Below, one piece after another: positions 51,101-61,248 of a stretch of 64,000 nucleotides of DNA. Under the pieces are notes generated by a model that saw only the letters and a program-made list of their open reading frames with translations, had not been told where the DNA came from and ran no database searches. This stretch comes from Plectrocnemia conspersa. Lineage: Eukaryota > Arthropoda > Insecta > Trichoptera > Polycentropodidae. Numbering within the stretch: position 1 is the stretch's first letter; each line of letters begins with the position of its first letter. Position numbers and translations under genes: made by a program. The DNA lies in NCBI GenBank assembly GCA_009617715.1, contig VTFK01000029.1, forward strand, positions 620,001-684,000. The letters are read 5' to 3'.

Positions 51101-51596
51101 GTAACTCAATAAAAATCTATTTTATATTAAGTTTATATTAGTATAATTTTTAATTTATACAAGCAGCTTTAAAAACTTACAATATTATTTTATTACTTGT
51201 CGCTTTACCTATATTTATATTTATGTTATAATATCAGTTTGTTTTTAACAGTATTTATTATATATATGATAATATTAAAATAAATGTCGCTTTTCTTAAT
51301 TTAAGTTTTAGCAGTCAATCTTGCTTTGGGCGTTGCTATTAAAGTCTATCTTTTCTTTATTATAAATTTTTCGAGAAGTTTTATAAGACATTTTTTATTA
51401 TATAAAATTAAATTTGTACGAATGTTTTTAAAAGGTTTACAACTACTGTCCTTTTTATAACGTTGCATAAGTAATGACAAGTTCATGACCAATATGCATA
51501 CTTCTTGAAAGGTTTTAATTTTTTTACATATTTGTATTATTATGTCATGGGTGATGTTCAGTAAGTTACCTCTGCTGTATTTAAAAAGCTCTGCAG
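48125..51596. other. Intergenic DNA, GC-richer islands at 49100-49270 and 49780-50230
   Basis: The 450-bp island at 49780-50230 is CpG-rich (GGTGTGGTGTGCAGGCAGGC; GTGTGCGGCGGGGTCCGACG) but carries no frame with recognisable homology. The remainder is AT-rich. A perfect AATGAGAATTCTCATT palindrome lies at about 49315-49330. Confidence 0.45.
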
Positions 51597-52634
51597 GTAT
51601 ACCGGCACTTCTTTTTAGTTGAAAAAAATATGAGGCATGTATAAATTAAAGGTTTTCAAACTTTATGGGAAACATCTCAATCTATCATGTGCTATTGCAC
51701 CAGTTATGTCAACGGTGAATTTTATTATTCTATCATACAGCAGTTCAATAGCTTATTTATGATAGACTTTTATTGCAGTTTTTTGGAACAATAGGAATTT
51801 TTCTCAACAAAAACTCACCCTTAGCTATTATTATCGAATACTAAATGGCTTAAAAAGTTAGCCTTTGCTGCAGATATCATGAGCTTTCTTAACGAATTTA
51901 AATTAAAACTAAAAGGAAAAACAGTGCTCATATGAGTCGTTGATTTTAAAAGTGAGACAAGTCCATTTTGTTAAAAAAAGAGCTAATTTTCATGAGAAAT
52001 TATCTTAAAATTTCTGTTTTTAATCAATTCACAATCATATCTATAAATAGCAGTGTAAATTTTATTAGTAATTAATTTTGGTAAATGATAATAATTGTTT
52101 GTTGATGCACATTTAATATATTTAAAGAAAGAGTGATCAATGAAAAAAATAGAGTAGATTTTCATGGTAGAATAGAAGGTTCCTCCAGGAAAACCAGAGG
52201 AAAAAGCAAAACGCGTGAAGGAACACATCGAGAGTTTTCCTAAATCAGATAGCCATTATTCAAGGTCTCACAATATAAATAAAGGGTATTTAAACTTTGA
52301 ATTGAATATAAGAAAAATGTACAATTTATACGTTGATAAATGTAAGCAAAAGAAAATTTATGGGAATATTTTTAACAACGAATTTAATTTTCATTTTCAT
52401 CATCTACATAAAGTCAATTCCCAAAAGTGCGATTCGCTCAATATGCAAATTAAGACGTCATGCAATATTGAAGTAATAACAAATCTTATGAAAAAACATT
52501 TTAAAAGATGCCGAACTAGCTAAAAAATACTAATAAGAAGATAAAGCGCTAGCCTCAAAAAACCCAGAAAACTATTTTGCATTTACATTTAATTTGCAAA
52601 AATCACTACTATGCCCTAAACTGGCAGTTTTATT
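51597..52634 (+). pseudogene. Composite transposon relic, arm A (hAT fragment plus second transposase-like family)
   Basis: From 51597 to about 51960, decayed hAT (ZBED5/SCAND3-like) C-terminal blocks are readable with stops: FLNKNSPLA, then KLAFAADIMSFLNEFKLKL. From about 52175 the strand reads KVPPGKPEEKAKRVKEHIES and FPKSDSHYSRSHNINKGYLN, continuing to 52523. In broken frames EDKALASKNPENYFAF and TFNLQKSLLCPKL then follow. The second part resembles a widespread insect transposase-like family with HI.SFP..ESHY.R...YL...L....MY and FTFDLQKALPFPKL motifs, which I cannot name with certainty. Homology to arm B ends at 52634. Non-functional. Confidence 0.7.
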
Positions 52635-54300
52635 ATTATTATTTAGTCTTTTTATGGCTCTCACATCCTTGAATGTTGGTTCATCAATCGCTTCTTGAGT
52701 ATAAGCCGAGATCATCTGTTGATGATTTTTTTCTCTTTTTATATTCAAAAATCAGTAGATTATCTGCTTAATCATCTTTATAGTTTTGATTACTTGATGT
52801 TGCAATAATTTTTGTTTAAATAATTTTAATACAGAAATGATAAGTTTGCAATAAAAGTACTATAAAGTGTTGTTTATTTTAACCATTGAAAGGTGAAATG
52901 TTTAATTATTTTAAATTTCATCTCGATCCAACATATCAGCTTTGGGTGATTGATGACAGCGCGCGCCCCATACACGTATCGTAATTGAATTTGATCAATT
53001 TTCGGACAAAAGGCACAGACGAAAGGCGGACGAGTCCAAATATGAAAATTGGAAAACGCGTCGGCGGGCCGTGAAAACAAAAAAATAAACAAGAAAGAAT
53101 TTTCATTTATTCAATTTTAGGCACATCAATCATTGGCTGCTTCCGAAGCGGAAGATAATAAATGCGAAATAACGAGTCAAAAGGGAGCGAGAGAGAATCG
53201 GCGTGTGATTGAACTGGGGGCTGATGATGAAGTCAAGGAAATCGGTTTCCGAGTAGTCACGTCATCGGGTTTATTTCCTGTTTTGCGAAATGTTCTACTA
53301 TATAATCATTTCCTTGTATATTGAGAGTGGTGACTTTGATGAGTTTTCTGTGTGTGGTTATTTCACTATACAGTAATTAATTATTACTAAGAACTAGACC
53401 TTAAATTAGGTTTGAACAACTGATGGTTTAGATTAATTCAGCTGAGCTAAACGATTGATGCTGACTAGTACATAGCTGCAGTTAGTTGTAGTAGACATTA
53501 GAGAATATATATATGTAAGCAGATATAAAGCTCACTGTGTATACAATTTTTTTTAAATAAATCAATAGTTTATCAGACTCAGGTGATGATCGATTTTCAG
53601 GTCGAAAGTAGGTCGTCACGTCGTCGATCTTTTTTTCTAGTTTTGTGAAATGTTCTAGTCGGCGTGATAATTTCTGTGCAGGAGAACACGAGAGCATCCA
53701 TCATGTGAGCGCACACGTAAAGTAGGTCAAGAGGCTTTAGACGGTACTGTGTCTTGGCGCCTGCTTGAAAGTTTTACATCGTTTACCAGTATGGTGTGAG
53801 CTTTTGCGTGTCTGTGTTGTGTATTCATACATATACGATGAGCTATCCATGTACATAATATAGCAATCATAATGTATAATTTCGAACTGTGCAATGAATT
53901 GCAGTTGTTAGGTACGTCACATAAAAGATTCCGATTTTACGCTACTCTATTCTACAAATGAAATTAATTTACCTTAAATATATAAACAGCTAGCTTTCAT
54001 ATTTGCCTTCGCTTTCTTGGCAATAAACCAGTGGTCACCTAACATATCCTTTCACACAATGAAATACAGCTGTTTCTTGTGATTTATTTAAGTCCAGATG
54101 TTCATGAAGCGCTTATATAAATATTTTAAAAATTTTAATTCAGTGTATACATTATTTGCGTTAACACAGTCAGTTTGAGAGCTTTCCGTTTCATCATTAT
54201 TCATAATTGAGAAAGAGATGGCAAGTTTGGGTTTACGCCCCTTAGCTCTGAAGTAAAGCCAACTTTATATTTATATTTTGGCCAGTGCACATATCGTTAT
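52635..54300. other. Spacer between the opposed relics, with GC-richer island
   Basis: The island at 52920-53280 and another at 53570-53830 have CpG-bearing sequence. A frame after the acceptor-like TTCAATTTTAG at 53121 is open to 53324 (Glu/Lys-rich), but no donor or partner exon was found. GAGCTTTTGC occurs at 53798. An ordinary intergenic origin is most likely. Confidence 0.35.
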
Positions 54301-54309
54301 AAGCGAAAA

Positions 54310-55380
54310 CATGTTTTTGAGTTGTCACATTTGGCTACTTCTTGTGATCCTCTGGATGCAGTTGGTTCATCCTAAGTATACATATGAATTTCATTATTAT
54401 GCAAATTGTGAAAACCTTGATTTAAAACATACATGTTTCGTTTACTATGAAACAAAAACTGTCAGTTTAGGGCATAGTAGTGATTTTTGCAAATTGAATG
54501 TAAATGCAAAATAGTTATTTCGGTTTTTTGAGGCTAGCGCTTTATCTTCTTATTAGTCTTTTTTAGCTAAATCAGCATCTTTTAAAATGTTTCTTCATAA
54601 GATTTGTTATTTCTTCAATATTGCATGACGTCACTTTAGGCAATTGTCTTTACGTAGATGATGAAAATGAAAATTAAATTCGTTGCTAAAAATATTCCCA
54701 TAAATTTTCTTTTGCTTACATTTATCAACGTATAAATTGTACATTTTTCTTATATTCAATTCAAAGTTTAAACACCCCTTATTTATCTTGTGAGACCTTT
54801 TAAAATGGCTTTCTGATTGAGGAAAACTCTCGATGTGTTCCTTGACGCATTTTGCTTTTTCCTCTGGTTTTCCTGGAGGAACCTTCTATTCTACCATAAA
54901 AATCTACTCCATTTTTATGCATTGATCACTCTTCCTTTAAATATATTAAATGTGCATCAACAAACAATTATTATCATTTACCAAAATAAATTATTAATAA
55001 AATTTACACTGTTATTTATAGATATGATTGTAAATTGATTAAAAACAGAAATTTTAAGATAATTTCTCATGAAAATTGGCTCTTTTTTTTAACAAAATGG
55101 AATTGCCTCACTTTAAAAATCAACGGCTCATTTGACTACTGTTTTTCCTTTTAGTTTTAATTTAAATTTTTAACAAAGCTCATGATATCTGCAGCAAAGG
55201 CTAATTTATAAAGCCATCTAGTGTTCTATAATAATAGCTAAGGGCGAGTTTTTTGTTGACAAAATTTCCTGTTGTTTCAAAAAATTGCAATAAAAGCTTA
55301 CCGCAAATAAACTATCGAACTGATAGAGTAATAATAATAGGCTTCTATTTCTGATAAAAATAGTCACAGAATTGACGACG
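54310..55380 (-). pseudogene. Composite transposon relic, arm B (inverted relative to arm A)
   Basis: The reverse complement of 54454-55345 aligns with arm A along its length, including GKPEEKAK, KEHIESFP and FTFNLQKSLLCPKL. Arm B continues further into the second family: KRNMYVLNQGFHNLHNN and DEPTASRGSQEVAKC at about 54450-54320, matching the family's YKRNMYVYN and DE.xASRGSQE blocks. Stops and frameshifts are frequent. The hAT-like part (LAFAADIMSFVKNLN) follows on the high-coordinate side. Its upstream end is displaced to 56527-56660 by the inserted element. Confidence 0.7.
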
Positions 55381-56526
55381 CACTGTGGGGTATTTGCCTG
55401 ATCTGGGCGGCCTTAATTATTTCTCCACTTAAGTTGATTCCATAAGTACTCTTAGTCAAATATATAATATTATAAGTCTTAAAAAATACATTAAAAAAAA
55501 TTTTTTTTTTTAAAAAAAAAATTAATAAAAAAAATATTTTTTATTTTTTTATTTTTCATGAAATAATTCATGCAATTTTATTTTAATAAGTATTTAAAGT
55601 ATTTCTTGAATTGTAGGCCTGAGGAAGAGGAATTACGTGTTAAATGGTCGTGCGAATTTCACCACGTCAAGTGATAAAAATAAAAAATAAATTGTATATG
55701 TCTCAAAGTTTGATATTTGCTGTTTTTTTAACAAGAAAATGTATTTGACTAGTATTTTATCATTTTTAAATATGTGTATATTTGGTGATTCCATACAAAT
55801 TTTTATTATATTTTATTAGTACGTGATCCACAATTTGAGGTTTACTGATTTTACCATGGTAATCATATTATTAAAAAATCACAATCATTATAAAACTGTA
55901 TTTTAAATTTGACGTTAACACGTCACCTAATTAATAGTTTAAAACGTTTATGTTCTAACTTTTGCGACTAAGCCCCGTCCCATTTTTAAGAATAATGGTA
56001 TGCAATGTGTTAAAAAGCGCAAAAATCTGCAGCCAATTTTACATGTATCATAAAGAGAAAGACCTAAGCTTTATATTGTATATAAAATCTACATTAAAAA
56101 GTGGGGGGAAATATAACTAATGAACTCAAAATTAGAAAAAAAAAAATAGGAAAAAGTACTAAAAAATGGTACTTATTCAATACATTATTGTGTATTTAAT
56201 ATGACAGCAACTGCAACAAAAAGCTATGAAACATAGAAACACTTACCTGATTTATCACAATCAATGGTTTGGATTTTTAACTGTATTAAAATAAAATAAT
56301 AATAATTGTCCAATGTACGAGTATGCAAACGACGCCGGGAAAACGATCGAAGGGATGATTGACTTCCGACCGATCGTGGGGGCGCTAGCGCTTTGCGAGG
56401 AGTGGGGGAATTGTTGATTATTATGCACAAAATTATCAGCTTTACAGAGCAACTTTTTTTTTTACCTGCGCTTAAATTTTCATAATCGACTTTTGGCCGC
56501 CCAGATAGAGCAAATACCCCACTGTG
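55381..56526. mobile_element. 1.15-kb non-autonomous DNA transposon with 32-bp terminal inverted repeats
   Basis: Left end CACTGTGGGGTATTTGCCTG (55381-55412 in full) matches the reverse complement of 56495-56526 at 28 of 32 positions, including GGGGTATTTGC and ATCTGGGCGGCC. The element interrupts arm B at a place where arm A has no such sequence, which supports a real insertion. CG dinucleotides flank both ends; no longer target duplication is visible. The interior has A/T homopolymer runs (55485-55555), GC-richer DNA near 56320-56400 and no transposase. The superfamily is uncertain: ends beginning CACTG could be hAT or CACTA type. Confidence 0.75.
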
Positions 56527-56689
56527 CGATGGTTAAGTACAGCAAAGCAAATAAATTCACCGTTGACATAACTGGTTCAATAACACATGATAGATTGAGA
56601 TGTTTCCCATAAAGTATACATGGCTCATATTTTTTTTCAACTAAGCCTTTTCCTGTGTCGAGTATACTTTTATCAGTATCAGATGACAC
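56527..56689 (-). pseudogene. Displaced hAT part of arm B
   Basis: On the - strand, VEKKYEPCILYGKHLNLSCV and IEPVMSTVNLFALLYLTIA align at nucleotide level with 51612-51730 of arm A (CATCTCAATCTATCATGTG; GTTATGTCAACGGTGAATTT). It probably corresponds to the stretch ahead of the hAT dimerisation region. The open frame of 69 codons enters the inserted element's inverted repeat and is not a gene. Confidence 0.6.
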
Positions 56690-59600
56690 ATTTTAGTCGG
56701 TTTCACTTTAGAATGTACTTTGTCAACGTATTTTAACTTCTATGTAGAATATTGCTCATGAAATCTACTACTTTAAACGTTGCATTGATTTCTCAATGCT
56801 TAAATAAATAATATGGGGCAAATCAATAACGCATTTATTAACTAACTGTTTGCATAACCCTTTAAAATAGGTATGTATTGTATTTACTGTTGCCATTTTC
56901 ACCTAACCCTTCAAATATATAAAATATTTTCGCCAATTATATTTGTTATAATTTATTATAAGGCGCCTTAAGAGCACCTATTTTTTTAGCAAGAGTCGTA
57001 AAAGTTTGGGATCCACTGAGTGAGGTCGAATTAAACCCAACTTAAAATCATAATTGGCTATTGATAATACAATTTGCTCAATGATTTTAGCAACTGTTCT
57101 CATCGAAAGACTGATAGCTTAAAATGAATTTATTTTCTCAGAAAACATTGCTTCGGCTGCATTAATCAAATATGATTTAACGTATTTTTTTAATTAATTA
57201 TTAATTGAGCTACACACATTTTTATTTTCGCGAAAAAAATGCTTTGTAATGAAAATTTACAAAGTAAACTTTACAACTTTCTGATCAGAAACTATAATAA
57301 AAACAAAGACGAGTACAAAATGTCAACGTACTTATGTATATAAATCAACGTTATATATAAAATTATTGACATAAAAAAATATATTTATTTTTATAAATAA
57401 AATTTAGAGCCCTTAACTTTTATTTATTTTTAATATCATCCCTCAATCCATACACTAATGAATAACTTCTACCGAGCAGATTGCATTTCGGTTCGAATTT
57501 GATATCTCGTTAATACGTCAGGTTATTACTATGTAAATTACCGTCTGAAACCATCGCAGAGTCGAAAGCGGGATTTGACTGAACGTATTTACCGATTTAA
57601 TTATTCCAATGTGTATTTTATACCACAGTATATGCTATTATAATACAGAGTGTTTTCAAAAATCGATACATCATCGTGACAATTGTGATTGTTTTCATAC
57701 CGGAAGACTAGAATGTCCTCCGACAGCTTGATTCAATATTTGGAGTTTCCCATGAGCCAATAACCATAACAAACAGCATAATGTCTATGGCGACGCACAG
57801 TCTTGTTTGGCTTTGTGTATTTGTATACAAATTGTGTTTGATAAATGGGAAATGAAGCTCGATTGCACTTGAATGTTGATAGTGTTGGTCACACCAGTAA
57901 AAATTCATGGGAAACAGGCTTTTAATGCAAATGTGTAAATAATTCAAAACCAGTTCACTCTAAATAAAATATATAGAGCGACACTCCATAATAGTCGATT
58001 AATATTCATATTAAAAATAAATATACAGAGGTGGCCAATAGTTAGTTTAAATTTTTTTATTTCCAATAAAGTGAAACCTCGGATTATTTTATTGAGATTT
58101 TAGTAAATTTTTAATTGATAAACTAGCGATGTATTGCAATATGAGCATTACGTATTACGTCACTTTCTTGACTTAAAGATTTATTTCTTCAAAATAATTT
58201 GTCACTCAAAGGCATTAACAATATTGTTCAAAATATACATTTAATTTAATATAAATTACTGGTAATCTGTTTTGTTAGTACCACAAACGATAATAATTAT
58301 TTATTTATTGTGTTTTTGGAAAAATATGTCTTTAATATATTATTACGTCTAATACTGAATTATAACTTATGATATAATCTAATCTGTTAGCTGGAGTAAA
58401 ATATTGCAGTACAATAAAATTATTAATTGCTGGCATAATAAAGGGGCTTTCCTACTGCGAAAATTACGCCTGTTGTAATTTACAACTTTTATTGCTGCGA
58501 TCATTAATACGATTAATACAAACACCCATATTTACTAGTCTAAGTGTTATTTTTTTACGATTTTACTTCTCGACATAATTTATAATGTTTTATCATGAAC
58601 GCAAAATTCTGCACGCGATTGTTGCAATCTGAATTGTTGCTTATGATGATTTTTTAATTTAAAATTAAATAATTTCTGTATACAATTACATGATTTACAT
58701 ACGGACACAATCTGAATTTATAAGCGCTGTTATGATGGGGGGGAAAAGTCCGTATTTTTTGTTGTTATTTGTTTGTAGGCAAATTTGCATAGAAGCGTAT
58801 CGGATTGTATTCATTCCGGAGCCTCGTCGCTGCGGTTCTCGAATTTTTACATAATTTAAAAAGTTTCCGAATTTCGTGCGAACATAACCTAGTTTAAAAT
58901 GCATAAAACAGACGGCAAACGCCAAAAAAAGTTTTCGGTACGCTCATTTCACTTTCGGGAAAGGATGGGGAATGGACTCCGTCTGTTAAATATTTCATGT
59001 AGTTAGTAGAAGTTTTAAACGTAAGTTAAATATTTAGAACGTTTTTACAGCAACGAGCTACACGCAAGCGTTTTACTTTTGAAAAATGTACATTTGCAAG
59101 ATTGATAGTATTTTTAAGTAGAGCTTTCAATAATATTTAAAATTGATTTATTCCTAGAATCGAAAAGCGTATTTTCTTGCCATTAAAAATATCTAAAAAA
59201 TAAATATTTATATTAACGAAAAATGTTGGGTCTCAGAAATAATCTTTGAACACAATTTTCTACTTATATTTTTTTTCGATTGCAATATTATTATTTTTTT
59301 ATTTTTTCTTAGCATATATGTTTAATATGTCAAATAATATTTTATATGCACATACATATATATAAATTTAAAAAAGAGTTGTACTTGTTTAGTATTATAT
59401 ATGAATTGAGACATCTATTTTTTAAGCAAAGATCCCAATAATTTATTAAAAAAATATTGACATTGAATCTGATAGATTTTCTTAATTTCACGGACGAATA
59501 TCGTAATGATTGATTAAAATTGAGGTAAACTACCACAATTTTATATTAAACATGAGACGCTGAAATAAATAACTTAGAGAAAATTAAATAAGTAGATTAT

Positions 59601-59870
59601 TGGTTTAATACATTTAGCAATAAAAACTATTTTCGTAGTTGCTCCCTAAAATATATATTTAAATAACAGGAATTTTTTAAAAGTTTAAATAGTTCTTATT
59701 AAAAATACTGATGACGATTATATTATTGTGACGTTAAATAGAATAATAATTGGATTAACAAGTAATAAAATATCAGAATATTTTTCCGGTTAAATATTAA
59801 TAAATGTACTCGAAGAAAAAATTTAAGATTTTGTAACCAATCGGAGAATTGACTCTAATCTTAATCGTTT
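56690..59870. other. AT-rich intergenic DNA with GC-richer patches at 57660-57960 and 58690-58990
   Basis: Single-strand frames over the patches (57708-57947 and 58695-58925, both -) lack recognisable domains. Patches carry POU octamers (57925-57932; reverse at 58783-58790). Nothing else is supported. Confidence 0.4.
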
Positions 59871-59873
59871 ATA

Positions 59874-60096
59874 TAAAATTTTGCTCGCAATTAAGTCAAC
59901 ATCAACGGAAAGCGAGCGAATATTTTTAACGAATGGAATATTCACTACTAAAATTAGGAATCAACTTTATAATTCGACTTTTAATGCGTCAGTCTTTCTA
60001 AAAATTATTTTGCATAACAAAAATAAAATATATGTTCTAATTCTTATTTTATACTTTTACAGTTTTTTTATGTCATTAAAATTACAATGTTTGTAG
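59874..60096 (+). pseudogene. hAT dimerisation domain relic
   Basis: The frame KILLAIKSTSTESERIFLTN, then GIFTTKIRNQLYNSTFNASV and FLKI, reproduces the hAT C-terminal dimerisation signature (LAIPASSAPSERVFS...G.IVTKKRNRL...... LLFLK). The preceding catalytic region is not readable. The tail from 60010 is low-complexity. Isolated fragment. Confidence 0.7.
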
Positions 60097-60790
60097 TAAA
60101 ATGCCTTTTTTTTTTTTGTAAATTTATTATGATATATGCTTTTCACAAACGTATGACACAAATATTCATCCAAAATTTTTTTTGCTATTGTTTTACAATG
60201 AGCAAATAAAAATATCGAATTTTGGGAATTCCCGGGACTTCATTAGATGTTAAAATAAATTTATAGAATCACTAGATGTTAAAATAAATTTATTTTATAA
60301 TACATAGCAATATATTAATATTTTGAAGGTGTAAATGAAATTTCATATAACTAGAAAAAAATACATAAAAGCCTTCTTCTACATAAAAAACTTCTCAACC
60401 TTAAGTCAATTAAAAATAGACGTTTACAGTTATTGAATAACCAAAATTTGACGCAGTTGGGCGTTACAAAATATATATCATGAAAAATTAATTCAAAGTA
60501 GGGAAAAATACAAAAATATTGCTATAACTAGAAATTTGCAACAAAAAATACTCTTTTACATTTGCCTAAAAATTAATATTATTGCCATTAATTTTTCTTG
60601 TTTCATGCCATAAACATGTATTATAGACATTGGTTTCTCTCCCGAGACTTTCTGATCGAGATTTCAGAATTTAAATAATTTGAGATTAAAGATTTTATAT
60701 TAAATTTAGGAACTATTTCATAATATTGCTATTATTAATTTAATATTACCTAGTTGCTTATATTTTCTGATTATATACTGAAAAAAAAAA
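60097..60790. other. AT-rich intergenic DNA
   Basis: A direct duplication of the roughly 28-bp phrase CACTAGATGTTAAAATAAATT (variant copies at about 60243 and 60271) is the only structure seen. Confidence 0.5.
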
Positions 60791-60799
60791 CAATTAGTC

Positions 60800-60900
60800 A
60801 GCATGATATTTGAGTTGTATAAGTCGCTGACTATTGTTCTGAAAGACTTGGGTTCAAATCCTAAATAAACGTTGAGGGTTTTTCAGCCTAATTAGATCGT
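60800..60900 (+). mobile_element. tRNA-derived SINE fragment (candidate)
   Basis: GGTTCAAATCC at 60851-60861 is a canonical B box. The upstream A box is weak (AGCATGATATTTGAGTTG near 60800), and no tRNA cloverleaf can be drawn. The body continues GTTGAGGGTTTTTCAGCC. Confidence 0.4.
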
Positions 60901-60959
60901 ACATAATAGGTTTTTTTTTCATAATGAGCTTCTTCAGCTTATAGAGAATATATTATATG

Positions 60960-61248
60960 TACATTCATCCCTCGATTTACACAGTAGGTTGGTTCCAAGA
61001 AATTTTGCGTGAATCGAGGCATAAAACGATCGAATAATATTCCGTTTTAAACATGCAAAATATTCAGTGACACGCGTGCATCTTGAGAATCGACTCAGGA
61101 TACACTGCATACACAGTGTGAGAGGTTCCAAATGTAGGTTAAGTGCAAGAAGTAAGAGCTAGTTCGATTTAAAATTTTAAAGTATCTTAAAAAACGTTTT
61201 TCTTAACCGCATGAAAGTGAAAATCGTGTAAATCGATGGATAAGTGTA
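60960..61248. mobile_element. 289-bp Tigger/pogo-like MITE with TA target duplication
   Basis: Left end TA CATTCATCCCTCGATTTACA; the reverse complement of the right end is TA CACTTATCCATCGATTTACA. They match at most positions over about 25 bp, with TA on both sides. The CCCTCGATTTAC core resembles the end of the pogo-like element at window position 3, so both belong to the Tigger/pogo group. It has no coding capacity. Confidence 0.88.

Noticed and set aside
53133..53324. Glu/Lys-rich frame after an acceptor-like TTTTAG
   Set aside because: No donor or partner exon, no homology, and the frame lies in a generally stop-poor island.
54278..55038. + strand frames of 78 and 73 codons
   Set aside because: Antisense shadows of the arm B transposon relic, which is readable on the - strand with family motifs.
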